Below are positions 52,131-61,898 of a stretch of DNA of 64,000 bases, in pieces. The position numbers were made by a program, and so were the translations under genes. The notes beneath the pieces are model-generated. The model was not told where the DNA came from, did not search any database, and was given only the letters and a program-made list of their open reading frames with translations. Numbering within the stretch: the stretch's first letter is position 1; every line of letters begins with the position of its first letter. This DNA is from Streptomyces sp. 3214.6 (GTDB taxonomy: Bacteria; Actinomycetota; Actinomycetes; Streptomycetales; Streptomycetaceae): contig NZ_LT670819.1 in NCBI RefSeq assembly GCF_900129855.1, forward strand, positions 2,480,001 to 2,544,000, given 5' to 3'.

Positions 52131-53582
52131 TCAGGCTCCGACGGGGACGGCCAGGTACTTGTACTCCAGGAACTCGTCGATGCCGACGCGTCCGCCCTCG
52201 CGGCCCAGACCGGACTGCTTGACGCCGCCGAAGGGCGCGGCGGGGTTGGAGACCAGTCCGGTGTTGATGCCGATCATGCCGCTTTCGAGTCGTTCGGCGA
52301 CACGCAGGGCACGGTCGAGGTGCTGGGTGAACAGGTAGGCGGCCAGGCCGAATTCGGTGTCGTTGGCGGCGGCGACGGCCTCGTCCTCGGTCTCGAAGGT
52401 GCGGATCGCGGCGACGGGGCCGAAGATCTCGTTGCCGACGATCGCGGCGTCGGGGGCGATGCCCGTGAGGACGGTGGGCGGGTAGAAGCAGCCCGGCCCT
52501 TCGGGCAGTTCACCGCCGGTCAGGACGGTGGCACCGCGCTTGACGGCGTCCTGCACCAGGTCGTGGGCCTTGCTGCGGCCGACGGCGTCGATGAGGGGGC
52601 CGACGTCGGTGCCTGGTTCGGTGCCGGGCCCGACGGTGAGGGCGGCCATGCGGGCTGCGAGGCGGGAGGCGAACTCCTCGGCGACGGCGGTGTGGACGAG
52701 GATGCGGTTGGCCGCGCAGCAGGACTCGCCCATGTTGCGCATCTTGGCGACCATGGTGCCCTCGATCGCCACGTCGAGGTCGGCGTCGTCGAAGACGATG
52801 AGGGGGGCATTGCCGCCCAGTTCCATGGAGGTGCGGATGACGGTGTCGGCGCACTGGGCCAGCAGGATCCGGCCGACCTGGGTGGAGCCGGTGAAGGAGA
52901 GCTTGCGGATCTTCCCGCCGCGCAGGAGGGGTTCGACGACGCCGGCGGCGTCGGAGGTGGTGACGATGTTCAGCACGCCGGCCGGCAGGCCCGCTTCGGT
53001 GAGGATCTCCGCCAGTGCGAGGCTGGTCAGCGGGGTCTGGGGGGCGGGTTTGAGGACGATGGTGCAGCCGGCGGCGACGGCGGGGCCGATCTTGCGGGTG
53101 CCCATCGCCAGGGGGAAGTTCCAGGGGGTGACGAGCAGGCAGGGGCCGACGGGCTGACGGGTGACCAGCAGCCGGTTCCTGCCGTCGGGGGCGGTCATCA
53201 TGCCGCCGTCGATACGCACGGCTTCCTCGGAGAACCAGCGGAAGAACTCCGCGCCGTAGGCGACCTCGGCACGCGCCTCGGCCAGGGGCTTGCCCATCTC
53301 CAGGGTCATCAGCAGCGCGAGGTCCTCGGTGCGCGCGACGATGATGTCGTAGGCGCGGCGCAGGATCTCACTGCGTACGCGCGGCGGGGTGGCGGCCCAG
53401 GCGGTCTGCGCGGCGACCGCCGCCTCGACCGCACGTCGACCGTCGGCGGGTGAGGCGTCGGCGACCCGGCACAGTTCCTCGCCGGTGGCCGGGTCGTCGA
53501 CGGACAGGGTCCGGCCGGACTCCGCGTCCTGCCAATCGCCGCCGATGAACAGCTGCTTGGGAACATCACGGACGACAGTCAT
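52131..53582 (-). CDS. gabD: Succinate-semialdehyde-type aldehyde dehydrogenase
   Basis: 483 aa from ATG 53582 (site AAGGAGAT). LLVTPWNFPLAMGTRKIGPA, LSFTGSTQVGR, MELGGNAPLIVFDDADLD with the general-base Glu, MGESCCAANRILVH with the nucleophilic Cys, and the IFGPVAAI end are all present. It is closest to NAD(P)-dependent succinate-semialdehyde dehydrogenase. It would oxidise the aldehyde produced by the upstream amine oxidase. GabD naming is by family; another omega-semialdehyde is possible. Confidence 0.88.
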   Translation of the reverse strand: MTVVRDVPKQLFIGGDWQDAESGRTLSVDDPATGEELCRVADASPADGRRAVEAAVAAQTAWAATPPRVRSEILRRAYDIIVARTEDLALLMTLEMGKPLAEARAEVAYGAEFFRWFSEEAVRIDGGMMTAPDGRNRLLVTRQPVGPCLLVTPWNFPLAMGTRKIGPAVAAGCTIVLKPAPQTPLTSLALAEILTEAGLPAGVLNIVTTSDAAGVVEPLLRGGKIRKLSFTGSTQVGRILLAQCADTVIRTSMELGGNAPLIVFDDADLDVAIEGTMVAKMRNMGESCCAANRILVHTAVAEEFASRLAARMAALTVGPGTEPGTDVGPLIDAVGRSKAHDLVQDAVKRGATVLTGGELPEGPGCFYPPTVLTGIAPDAAIVGNEIFGPVAAIRTFETEDEAVAAANDTEFGLAAYLFTQHLDRALRVAERLESGMIGINTGLVSNPAAPFGGVKQSGLGREGGRVGIDEFLEYKYLAVPVGA

Positions 53583-53623
53583 CGTGGGTATCTCCTTGTA
53601 GGTGTAGAGAGGCTGCCGACCGG

Positions 53624-54904
53624 TCAGCGGACGCGGTCGAGCGTCTTGTAATAGGCGCCCGCGAAGGGCAGGAACCAGGCAGTGCCGTTGTAGAGAGGGA
53701 TGCGAGGCGGTGCGATGTCGCGGACGGGGTTGACCTCGGGGTGGCCGTCCAGCACCTCGGCCATGACCTGCCCCATGTGGGTGGCCATCTGCACGCCGTG
53801 GCCGGCGTATCCCATGGAGTAGTGGACGCCGTCCTCGCTCTGCCCGGCGTGCACGATGCGGTCCATGGCGAAGCCGACGGAGCCGCCCCACACGTACTCG
53901 ATCCTGGTTCGGGAGAGCTGGGGGAAGATCTCGCACATCTCACGGAACAGGACGGCCCCGCTCTTCTTGTCCGAGGTGGGGTCGGACGGTGCGAAACGGG
54001 CGCGGCCGCCGAACAGCAGCCGGTTGTCCGGAGTGAGCCGGAAGTAGTGGCAGACCTTGTTGGAGTCGACGATGAGGCGGGCCCTGGGGATGATGTCCCG
54101 GGCGAGCTCCTCGCCGAGCGGCTCGGTGACGATGATGAAGCTGCCCACGCAGACCTGCTGTCGGCGCAGCCACGGGAAGTTCTTGTCGGTGTAGGCGTCG
54201 GTGGCCATCATGACCTGTCCGGCACGGATGACTCCGCGTTCGGTGCTGACCTCGAACCGGCCGGCGGCGGTACGCCGCACGCCGATGGCCGCGTTGCGCT
54301 CGTGGATCTCCACACCGGCGCGCTCGCACGCCTCGGCCATGCCGCGCACGAAGCGGCCGACGTGCAGGGCGGCACTGAACGGGTCGAGCAGGCCGCCGTG
54401 GTAGGCGTCCGAGCCGATCTCGGAACGCAGCTCGGACTTGCCGAGCAGCGTGGTCTCGTGTCCGAAGTACTTGGCCAGGTCGCGCTGTTGGGCCCTCTTG
54501 CTCTCGAAGTGGGCGGGACGGGACGCGACGCCCAGACGTCCGACGCGGCGGAACTGGCAGTCGATGGACTCCTCGTTCACGAGCCGCTCGACGGTGTCCA
54601 CGGCCTCGCCGTAGGAGTTGTAGATCTCGCGGGCCCGTTCGAGTCCGTACCGGCGGATGGCCTGGCCCACGCCGATGGTGAAGCCCAGGTTGGCCATACC
54701 GCCGTTGCGGGCGGAGGCGCCGGAGCCGATCTGGCCCTTCTCGACGAGGGTGACGCGGGCGCCCTTGCGGGCGGAGTGCAGGGCGGTGGACAGACCCGTC
54801 AGACCGGCGCCGACAACCACCAGGTCGGTGTCCTCGGTCAGCGGCTTGCCGGACCGGTCGGGAAACGCCCCGGCGGTTTCTATCCAGTAGGGAATGGTCT
54901 TCAT
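53624..54904 (-). CDS. FAD-dependent amine/amino-acid oxidase (DAO family, PuuB-like)
   Basis: 426 aa. TDLVVVGAGLTGLSTALHSA is the FAD-binding loop near residue 28. SGASARNGGMANLGFTIGVG is the GARNGG motif of gamma-glutamylputrescine oxidase-like enzymes. FRLTPDNRLLFGGR and MGYAGHGVQMATHMG near the C-terminus close the flavin site. It oxidises a primary or secondary amine to an imine or aldehyde plus H2O2. The aldehyde dehydrogenase gene follows 41 bp later, forming a two-step oxidation module. Confidence 0.88.
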   Translation of the reverse strand: MKTIPYWIETAGAFPDRSGKPLTEDTDLVVVGAGLTGLSTALHSARKGARVTLVEKGQIGSGASARNGGMANLGFTIGVGQAIRRYGLERAREIYNSYGEAVDTVERLVNEESIDCQFRRVGRLGVASRPAHFESKRAQQRDLAKYFGHETTLLGKSELRSEIGSDAYHGGLLDPFSAALHVGRFVRGMAEACERAGVEIHERNAAIGVRRTAAGRFEVSTERGVIRAGQVMMATDAYTDKNFPWLRRQQVCVGSFIIVTEPLGEELARDIIPRARLIVDSNKVCHYFRLTPDNRLLFGGRARFAPSDPTSDKKSGAVLFREMCEIFPQLSRTRIEYVWGGSVGFAMDRIVHAGQSEDGVHYSMGYAGHGVQMATHMGQVMAEVLDGHPEVNPVRDIAPPRIPLYNGTAWFLPFAGAYYKTLDRVR

Positions 54905-55163
54905 GTCCGGTCCTTAGCGGGGAGTTTCGAAGGAGGCGCGGCCGGGCAGCACCAGGGGCCCGGCCGACGGCGATGTCAGTTGCGAGGGCGAGGACGCCAG
55001 GGCGATGAGGACCGTGGTGACGGCTGTGACGGTCGGGGCGACGTCGAAACGGGGGGCTTTGGAGACCAGGACCGGCAGGGCGCGGGTGTCACGTTCACCG
55101 CAGTCGGTCAGCGTCTCCTCCAGCCTCGCTGCCGGAGCCGCTGCCACCCGTCGGTGCCACTGC
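54905..55163. other. Intra-operon gap
   Basis: 259 bp between the ABC ATPase stop and the oxidase start, with no gene supported. A minus-strand frame is open here (ALPVLVSKAPRFDVAPTV) but lacks a start and a family match; it may be a remnant or untranslated leader. No hairpin strong enough to split the operon is evident. Confidence 0.4.
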
Positions 55164-55931
55164 CTACAGCACCCTTTCGAGGAAGGCCTGGGTGCGTTTC
55201 TCACGGGGGTTGGCCAGCACTTCGCGGGCGTCGCCGCGTTCGACTGCGATGCCTTCGTCCATGAAGAGCACTTCGTCGGCGACCTCGCGGGCGAAGCCCA
55301 TCTCGTGGGTGACGAGCAGCATGGTCATTCCGTTGCCGGCGAGGTCGCGCATGACGGCGAGTACTTCACCCACGCGCTCGGGGTCCAGCGCGCTGGTGGG
55401 TTCGTCGAACAGCATGATGGTGGGTTCCATCGCCAGCGCGCGGGCGATGGCCACGCGCTGCTGCTGACCGCCGGAGAGTTGAGCGGGGTACTTGTGGCCG
55501 CACCCCTCGAGGCCGACCTTGGCCAGCAGCTCTTGTGCCTGCTCCCGGCAGGTGGCGCGGTTTTTCTTCTGCACCAGCACCGGTCCGGACATGACATTGC
55601 TTTCGGCGGTCATATTGGGGAACAGGTTGAACTGCTGGAACACCATGCCGATGCGGGCCCGCTGCTCGGCCAGCCGCTGCGGGCGGACGGCGTGGTAGGC
55701 GTCGTCCTTCTCGACGTAGCCGAAGTCCTCTCCATTGACGCGCAGGACGCCTCGGTCGACGGTCTCCAGCCCGTTGACGCACCGCAGCAGCGTCGATTTG
55801 CCCGAACCGCTCGGCCCGATGATGCAGGAGATCTCCCCGGCCGCGACGGTCAGGTCGATGTCACGCAGGACCTGGTGACGTCCGAAGCTCTTGCACAGCT
55901 TGCGTGCGACGATCGTTCCGTCGGCGTTCAC
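55164..55931 (-). CDS. Polar amino-acid ABC transporter ATPase
   Basis: 255 aa from GTG 55931, overlapping the permease stop (GTGA). Walker [19 protein letters not shown] (the RCVN-GLE variant typical of GlnQ/HisP types), Q-loop [13 protein letters not shown], signature [16 protein letters not shown], Walker [15 protein letters not shown] and H-loop [13 protein letters not shown]. Energises uptake through the adjacent permease. Confidence 0.95.
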   Translation of the reverse strand: MNADGTIVARKLCKSFGRHQVLRDIDLTVAAGEISCIIGPSGSGKSTLLRCVNGLETVDRGVLRVNGEDFGYVEKDDAYHAVRPQRLAEQRARIGMVFQQFNLFPNMTAESNVMSGPVLVQKKNRATCREQAQELLAKVGLEGCGHKYPAQLSGGQQQRVAIARALAMEPTIMLFDEPTSALDPERVGEVLAVMRDLAGNGMTMLLVTHEMGFAREVADEVLFMDEGIAVERGDAREVLANPREKRTQAFLERVL

Positions 55932-56887
55932 AGCAGTGACTCCCTCGTGGTGGGAACTGGCTGGCCCGCCCCCGGCTCGGCCGAGGCGGCTGCCGGGGTC
56001 AGCCGGGCCCGGGTCGAGCGGGAGAAACGGCGCTCGATCATGGACTGCGGCACGCTCAGCACCAGCGTCATGATCAGGTACCAGAGGCTCGCCACGATCA
56101 GCAGCGGAATCGTCTGGTAGTTGCGGGCGTAGATCGACTGTGCGCTGTTCAGCAGGTCGGCGACGCCGAGCACGCTCACCAGCGAGGTCTCCTTGAGCAT
56201 GCCGATCACCTGGTTGCCGGTGGCCGGGATGACCGCCGGCATGGTCTGCGGGATGATCACATGCCGGAGCTTGGTGAACCCCGACATGCCCAGGGACTCC
56301 GCGGCCTCGTGCTGTCCTCGGCTGACCGAGGCGAACCCGCCGCGGATGATCTCGGACATGTACGCGGCCTGGTTCAGCGTCAGCCCCATGACGGCCGCGG
56401 TCATCGGGGTCATGATCGCGTTCACGTTCACCGGCGTGGAGACGTCGGTGAACGGGATGCCGACGGAGAGGTTCGGGTACAGCGCCGCGATGTTGAACCA
56501 GAAGACCAGCTGCACGAGCACCGGGGTGCCGCGGAAGAAGGCGATGTAGAGCTGGGCCAGCCCGGAAATGGGTCGCTGGTGCGACATGCGCATCACCGCC
56601 AGCACCAGCCCCAGCAGCGTGCCCAGAGCCATGCTCGCCACAGTCAGAAGCAGCGTGACCAGCAGGCCGTTGAGTATGGTCGCAGTGGTGAAGTAGCTGA
56701 ACACCACCGGCCAGCGATAGTTCTCGTTCGTCACCGCGGTCCACACGAGACCGGCGACGATCGCGATCGCGACGGCCCAGGCGACGTAGTCGCGCGGTCG
56801 TTTCGGCGTGATCCGCTTCTTTTCTTCGGCCAGCAGTTGTGACACGGGTCGGCTCCTGGACTTCGTACCGATCAGATCCGTGGACAT
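55928..56887 (-). CDS. Polar amino-acid ABC transporter permease
   Basis: 319 aa. A cytosolic Arg/Lys-rich start is followed by 5-6 membrane helices. Marks are [56 protein letters not shown] and [20 protein letters not shown] (EAA coupling loop), then [16 protein letters not shown]: HisM/GlnP type. A single permease gene implies a homodimer. It begins 1 bp after the substrate-binding gene stops. Confidence 0.95.
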   Translation of the reverse strand: MSTDLIGTKSRSRPVSQLLAEEKKRITPKRPRDYVAWAVAIAIVAGLVWTAVTNENYRWPVVFSYFTTATILNGLLVTLLLTVASMALGTLLGLVLAVMRMSHQRPISGLAQLYIAFFRGTPVLVQLVFWFNIAALYPNLSVGIPFTDVSTPVNVNAIMTPMTAAVMGLTLNQAAYMSEIIRGGFASVSRGQHEAAESLGMSGFTKLRHVIIPQTMPAVIPATGNQVIGMLKETSLVSVLGVADLLNSAQSIYARNYQTIPLLIVASLWYLIMTLVLSVPQSMIERRFSRSTRARLTPAAASAEPGAGQPVPTTRESLL

Positions 56888-56888
56888 G

Positions 56889-57908
56889 TCAGTCCTGCGG
56901 GACGGCCATGGCCGCGGTCTTGATCCCGAGGTCCTTGAGACCCCAGCGGCCCAGCGCCTGGGTGTACTTGGGGTCGTCGATGATCGACTGGATGGCGGCC
57001 TTCACCGCGGGGGTCAGCGGCGAGTCCTTCTTCAGCGCGACGGTCGCGGGCTTGGTGGCCACCAGGGGCTTGAGGACGTCGAACGTCTTGGGCTGCTGCG
57101 CGGCCGCCCACTCGAGCGAGATGAAGTCGTACATCACCGCGTCGATCCGCTTGGAGACCAGCTGGGTCAGAGCGTCGTTCACGCTGGGCAGGGTCACTGC
57201 CTTGATGGCCGGCTTGCCCTTGCTCGTACAGTCCTGCTCGGACAGCTGGGGCAGCCACTGCAGCTCCGCGGTGCTGCCGGAAGGGACGCCGACGCGGTGC
57301 CCGCACAGCGTGTGGGTGCCCAGCTTCTGCGGGTTGCCGTAAGGGACGGACACGCCGGTCCCGGAGTTGACGTAGTCCACCATGTCGAGCACCTTCAGCC
57401 GGTCGCTGGTGGCACCCATGGTGGAGGCGGTGAAGTCGTACCGGTTGGCTTGCAGTCCGGTGATGATGGTGTCGAACTTGACGTTGTTGATCTGGAGTTT
57501 CAGGCCGAGCTTGGCAGCGATCAGCCGGGACATGTCCGGGTTGAACCCGATCGGGGTCTTGTTGTCCGATGCCATGAACGTGGTGGGCGGGTACGCCAGG
57601 TCCATGGCCACCGAGAGCGTGCCCTTGGCCTTCACCTCCGCGGGCAGCAGCTTCACCGCGTTCTGGTCCGGCGTCACGCCCACCGAGATGTCGTCGGTGT
57701 GCTCGGCGGACGCGCTGGCTCCCCCGCCCTGCGTCGTGCCCTTCGCCGCCGCGTTCTGTGCCGTGCCGGTCGCCCCGCACGCGGCGAGCGCGAGGGCCAG
57801 GGCGGTGGTGGCGATCGGGATGCTCAGGTGTCTGTTGACCTGCATCGCGGCGGCCACGGCGCCTGCGGTGCGGAATACGTTTCTGCGGCCTGTCCGGTTG
57901 GTTTCCAT
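56889..57908 (-). CDS. Polar amino-acid ABC transporter substrate-binding lipoprotein
   Basis: 339 aa from ATG 57908 (site AGGAGG). The N-terminus has a long cytoplasmic start with RTGRRNVFRTAG before the hydrophobic core and lipobox ALALAACG (about residues 37-44). An internal ATG (MQVNRHL) is a possible shorter start. SBP family 3 marks: LSVAMDLAYPPTTFM, IGFNPDMSRLIAAKLGLKL, FDTIITGLQANRYDFTAS. Binds the substrate outside the cell. Its ligand is presumably the amine or amino acid degraded by the operon. Confidence 0.92.
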   Translation of the reverse strand: METNRTGRRNVFRTAGAVAAAMQVNRHLSIPIATTALALALAACGATGTAQNAAAKGTTQGGGASASAEHTDDISVGVTPDQNAVKLLPAEVKAKGTLSVAMDLAYPPTTFMASDNKTPIGFNPDMSRLIAAKLGLKLQINNVKFDTIITGLQANRYDFTASTMGATSDRLKVLDMVDYVNSGTGVSVPYGNPQKLGTHTLCGHRVGVPSGSTAELQWLPQLSEQDCTSKGKPAIKAVTLPSVNDALTQLVSKRIDAVMYDFISLEWAAAQQPKTFDVLKPLVATKPATVALKKDSPLTPAVKAAIQSIIDDPKYTQALGRWGLKDLGIKTAAMAVPQD

Positions 57909-58007
57909 GGCGGTGCCTCCTGGGGATACGGGGATACGGGGAATCCGTGTTGCGGGGACGACGTGCGGATCGGACGGGGGGGTGGGTGAGCGGGTGCGCG
58001 TCGCGTG

Positions 58008-58688
58008 TCAGATGCCCAGCATCTGGTTGAGCTCGTCCAGGGACCTGACGGTCACGTAGTCGTAGCCGTGGGTGACCGGGTCGCAGCCGCGGTCCAGCAG
58101 GACGAGGTTGCGGAAGCCCATGTCGTGCATCGGCATCAGGTCGTAGCGGGTGTGCGAGGAGACGTGCACGAAGTCCTCGGGGGACGCGTCGAGCTGGTCG
58201 AGCATGTACTCGAACGCGGCGTAGCGGGGCTTGTAGTAGCCGGCCTGCTCGGCGGTGAAGACGGCGTGGAAGTCGGCGCCCAGCCGCGGCACGCTTTCCG
58301 CGAGGAAGGAGTCGTCGGCGTTGGACAGGATCACCAGCTTGTAGTGCTCACCCATCTTCTTCAGCGGCTCCGGCACGTCGGCGTGCGGGCCCCAGCTGCG
58401 CACGCCGTCGGCGAGCCGCTTGCCCGCGTCCGGGGCCGCCTTGACGCCCCACTTGCGGCAGACCCCCTCGAAGGCGGCCTGCAGCGTCTGCTCGTAGGGG
58501 TAGTACGTGTCGAGGACCGAGTCGTAGCGGTAGCCGCGGAACTCCTTGACGAACTGGTCCCAGTGCTCGGCCTGGATCTGGTCGCCGACGAGCTCACGCG
58601 TGATGGGGGTCATCGGCCACTCGATCAACGTGCCGTAGCAGTCGAACGAGACGTACTTCGGACGGAACTGGAACGAGGGAATGGGCAT
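58008..58688 (-). CDS. HAD hydrolase, haloacid dehalogenase type II-like
   Basis: 226 aa. Motif I YVSFDCYGTLIEW with the nucleophilic Asp, motif II KLVILSNADDSF, the Lys of YYKPRYAAFEYML and motif III HTRYDLMPMHDMGFRNLVLL. The type II L-2-haloacid dehalogenase group includes many proteins with unknown phosphate or halo substrates. Located between two parts of an amine-oxidation operon, so a role in clearing a by-product is possible. The substrate is not predictable. Confidence 0.87.
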   Translation of the reverse strand: MPIPSFQFRPKYVSFDCYGTLIEWPMTPITRELVGDQIQAEHWDQFVKEFRGYRYDSVLDTYYPYEQTLQAAFEGVCRKWGVKAAPDAGKRLADGVRSWGPHADVPEPLKKMGEHYKLVILSNADDSFLAESVPRLGADFHAVFTAEQAGYYKPRYAAFEYMLDQLDASPEDFVHVSSHTRYDLMPMHDMGFRNLVLLDRGCDPVTHGYDYVTVRSLDELNQMLGI

Positions 58689-58816
58689 GGAGGTGCTCCA
58701 CTTTCATGCGTCGGGGGACCTGGTCAGGGCCAGCGCGGGCCCTTCTTTGGGCATGCTCATGACAGTGATGTCGGGAGTGGGAAGTGGGGGGCGATGACGT
58801 GGACAATCGCCGGGGA

Positions 58817-59953
58817 TCAGGCGGCGCCGACTCCTGCCGTAGCAAGGAAGTCGACAGGGTGCTCCGTGGTGCCGTCGAGCGCCAGGTCGGCGGCGATCTC
58901 TCCCATCGCGGGCGAGAACTTGAAACCACTGCCGGAGAACCCGGCCATGACGATGATGCCGTCCTCGCCGGGGAGATGACCGACGATCGGGTGTCCGGAC
59001 TCCGTGTAGCCCTCCATGTAGGCCGACATCCTGATGGGATCGGGGTTCAGGTCGGGCATGAGCTCACCCATGAGCTCGCGGAAGACACCGAGTTCTTCGG
59101 GGCGGACGGTACGGTCGAGCCGATCGGGCTCGGGCACCGGCGCATGGTATTTGAACGAGAGACCGAGCTTGACGGAGATGCCGTCGGGCGACGGGATTCC
59201 GAAGCAGTCGTGGGGTGCGGCGCGCACGAAGGGCGGGGCGCCGCCCGCGAACCAGTCGTGGCGGGTGGGCAGGTGCCAGGAGCAGATCACCCGGCGGACG
59301 TCGACGGTCCGGGGGAGGTCCGGGAGCAGGGTGTTGATCCAGGGGCCCACGGTCACCACGGCGGCGTCCACGTGGTCCGTGCCCAGGTCGGTGACGATGT
59401 GCACCCCGCCGCCCGCCGCGGGGACGACCTCGCGCACCGTGGTGTAGCGGTGCAGTCGGGCGCCCAGGTGCTCGGCACGGGCGGCGGCGGCCTGGATCGA
59501 CGCCTCCGGCCTGATGACGGCGCCCAACCGGTCGAGGACAGCGGTGTGTCCGTCCGGGAGCCGGTGCTGCGGGTAGCGGCGGCCGAGTTCCTCCCGGTCC
59601 AAGACCTCGTGATCCAGCCCGTGCGCGGCGCTGGTGGACAGGAGGAGGCGCATGGACGGTGAGGCGGTCTCGCCCATCACGAGGCTGCCGCTGCGGCGTC
59701 GCAGCGACCGGCCCGTCTCCGCCTGGAGCTGCTCCCACATCCGGTCCGCCAGCCGCAGCAGCGGCGTGTACCCCGACTCTCCGAGGTGGACGGCTCGGTA
59801 GATACGACTCTCGCCCCCGGCCGCGCCTCGGTCGTGACCCGGTGCGTAACGGTCATAGCCGATGACCTCGGCTCCGCGGGCGGCCAGTCGCCACATGGCC
59901 TGGCTGCCCATGGTGCCGGCACCGATCACGGCGACGCGCTTCGGGATGCGCAT
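58817..59953 (-). CDS. FAD amine oxidase, SolA/sarcosine-oxidase-like, lacking the covalent-flavin Cys
   Basis: 378 aa from ATG 59953 (site GAGAGGAG). AVIGAGTMGSQAMWRLAARG for FAD, GGESRIYRAVHLGESGYTPL as in N-methyltryptophan oxidase and MSOX, and the C-terminal VMAGFSGSGFKFSPAMGEIA. In MSOX/MTOX a Cys in the C-x-Y-T-x-(S/T)-P-D segment binds flavin covalently. Here the matching stretch is SAYMEGYTESGHP with no Cys, so FAD is probably non-covalent. First gene of the operon, divergent from the PucR regulator. Confidence 0.85.
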   Translation of the reverse strand: MRIPKRVAVIGAGTMGSQAMWRLAARGAEVIGYDRYAPGHDRGAAGGESRIYRAVHLGESGYTPLLRLADRMWEQLQAETGRSLRRRSGSLVMGETASPSMRLLLSTSAAHGLDHEVLDREELGRRYPQHRLPDGHTAVLDRLGAVIRPEASIQAAAARAEHLGARLHRYTTVREVVPAAGGGVHIVTDLGTDHVDAAVVTVGPWINTLLPDLPRTVDVRRVICSWHLPTRHDWFAGGAPPFVRAAPHDCFGIPSPDGISVKLGLSFKYHAPVPEPDRLDRTVRPEELGVFRELMGELMPDLNPDPIRMSAYMEGYTESGHPIVGHLPGEDGIIVMAGFSGSGFKFSPAMGEIAADLALDGTTEHPVDFLATAGVGAA

Positions 59954-60000
59954 GAGGTCGCTCCTCTCGATGGTGTGGTCCGGGTGGCAGTCGGGCCCCA

Positions 60001-60021
60001 GCACGGTGCGGAACACCGTGC
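60001..60021. promoter_or_regulatory. Inverted repeat upstream of the amine-oxidation operon
   Basis: GCACGGTG-CGGAA-CACCGTGC, perfect 8-bp arms, 48 bp upstream of the first operon gene and about 210 bp from the divergent PucR gene. It is a likely operator for PucR or another regulator of the operon. Confidence 0.5.
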
Positions 60022-60232
60022 GGACCTTTCCAGTCCGGATCCTGCTGGGGATGGCGTTCACTTTCCGCCCGGCAGAACCTGCAGGTCAACCCACACAGTG
60101 TTCCGACTCGGAGCCTTCTCGAGACGGTCTGTCACTGCGGACGGCCGCACTGCACCAATGAGGGCTCTCCTCTTGTCACGATGAGTGGCCGGTGCGAAGG
60201 TGAGCCCGATTCCCTCGGATGAAAGACCCCCT

Positions 60233-61855
60233 ATGCCGCCCAGACACCATGCAACCGGGCACTTCCCTACCCTTAGGGAAGTACTGGGCCTGCCCGTGCT
60301 CGCCGAGGGGATGCCGCGCGTGCTGGCCGGCGAGTCGCAACTGGACAGCTTGGTGCGCTGGGTGCATGTCACCGAGCTGCTCAACCCCGCGGACTTCCTG
60401 GAGGGCGGCGAGCTGATCCTGACGACCGGTGTGCCGCATCCAGAGGACGCCTCCGAGCTGCGCGGCTACGTCGACCAGCTCGCGGATGTCGGCGCGGCCG
60501 GCCTGATCGTGGAGCTCGGTTACCGGTACCAGAAGGTGCCCCAGGAGCTGGTGGCGGCCTGCCGCGCTCGTGACGTGCCGCTGGTCGAGCTGGCCCGTGG
60601 CGTCCGGTTCATCGACGTCACGCAGGCGGTGCACGCGCTCATCCTGGACGCCCAGGGGGCCCTGCTGCGCCGCGGGAGGGACATCCAGGACATCTTCACC
60701 GCTCTGACGCTGCGCGGCGCGGACCCCGAGGAACTGGTGCACACCACCGCGGAGCTCACCGGAGCCCCCGTGGTGCTGGAGGACCTCACCCACCGGGTCC
60801 TGATGTGCGAGCTGCTCGGCCGGCCGTACGAACCGGTGGTATCGGCCTGGTCGCGGCGTTCGCGGGCCGCCCCGACGCCGGAGAGGCTCACGCCGAGCGG
60901 CCCGGAGGGGTGGCTGATCGCGCCGGTGCAGGACCACCACGGCCCGTGGGGGCGGCTGGTCCTGCTGGAGGACCGGCTGAGCGCCGAGCCCGACCCGGAA
61001 CACGTCCTGGTGCTGGAGCGTGCGGCGATCGCGCTGACCATGGCGCGTCTGGCGGGGCAGGCCTGGTGGGAGCGTCGGGCCCACCGCTCCGTACTGCGAG
61101 ACCTGTACGAACGGCGTTTCCGCTCCCCCGCGGACGCCCGCGCCCGCGCCGAGGCACTGGGACTGTCCACCCTCGGACACCGCCTCTTCGCCGTGGTCAT
61201 CCGCCACCCGTACACCGGCACCGAGGGGGATCACCTGGACGAACGGATCGCGAAGGCGCTGACGCACACCGGCATCCGTGCCCTGGTCGGCGAGACTGCC
61301 CCTGGCCGCATCGGCGTAGTCATGGCTCTGGCACAGGCGAGCGCCTGGCAGCCGGTCGCCGAGCAGATCGGCCGCCTGACCCGGGAAGAGCTCGGACCGC
61401 GGGCAGTCGTCGCCGTCGGCCCCGGGGTGACCGACCTAGGCGGGATCGCCCGGTCGTGGCAGGAGGCGGAGCAGACGGCCGAGGCCATCACCCCGGCCTC
61501 CCCGGAGCGGTGGTTCTACGTCCCCGCCGACGTCCGGCTGCCGGAGTTGCTGGGCGTCCTGCGCGAGGACACCCGTCTTCAGCGGTACGCGGAACGGCAA
61601 CTGACCCGCCTCATCGAGCACGACGACCGCAACGGCGGCGATCTGCTCCCGGCACTGCGCGCCTATCTGACGGCGGCCGGGAACAAGTCGGTGGCGGCGA
61701 AAAGCGCCGGCATGTCCCGGCAGGCGTACTACCAGCGCCTCCACACCATCGAACGGCTCCTCGGCTGCGACCTGGAATCAGGTCTGCAGCGCACGTCCCT
61801 GCATGTCGCGGTGCTGGTCCTGGACGCGGGTGAGGCTCCTGTTCCCGGCGCATGA
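60233..61855 (+). CDS. PucR-family regulator
   Basis: 540 aa from ATG 60233; an earlier in-frame GTG at 60185 has no better site. The N-terminal purine-catabolism (PucR) domain: FPTLREVLGLPVLAEGMPRV, WVHVTELLNPADFLEGGELI. A GGDEF-like middle and the C-terminal helix-turn-helix NKSVAAKSAGMSRQAYYQRL. PucR proteins activate nitrogen-scavenging and amine catabolism genes. It is divergent from the amine-oxidation operon and is the obvious regulator. Confidence 0.92.
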   Translation: MPPRHHATGHFPTLREVLGLPVLAEGMPRVLAGESQLDSLVRWVHVTELLNPADFLEGGELILTTGVPHPEDASELRGYVDQLADVGAAGLIVELGYRYQKVPQELVAACRARDVPLVELARGVRFIDVTQAVHALILDAQGALLRRGRDIQDIFTALTLRGADPEELVHTTAELTGAPVVLEDLTHRVLMCELLGRPYEPVVSAWSRRSRAAPTPERLTPSGPEGWLIAPVQDHHGPWGRLVLLEDRLSAEPDPEHVLVLERAAIALTMARLAGQAWWERRAHRSVLRDLYERRFRSPADARARAEALGLSTLGHRLFAVVIRHPYTGTEGDHLDERIAKALTHTGIRALVGETAPGRIGVVMALAQASAWQPVAEQIGRLTREELGPRAVVAVGPGVTDLGGIARSWQEAEQTAEAITPASPERWFYVPADVRLPELLGVLREDTRLQRYAERQLTRLIEHDDRNGGDLLPALRAYLTAAGNKSVAAKSAGMSRQAYYQRLHTIERLLGCDLESGLQRTSLHVAVLVLDAGEAPVPGA

Positions 61856-61898
61856 CCCCCTCGCCCAGCCGGGACGCGCAACGGCCCCAGGAGACAGC

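Noticed and set aside
54914..55163. Minus-strand open frame in the intra-operon gap
   Set aside because: No start codon with a ribosome site and no recognisable family; kept only as a note on the gap.
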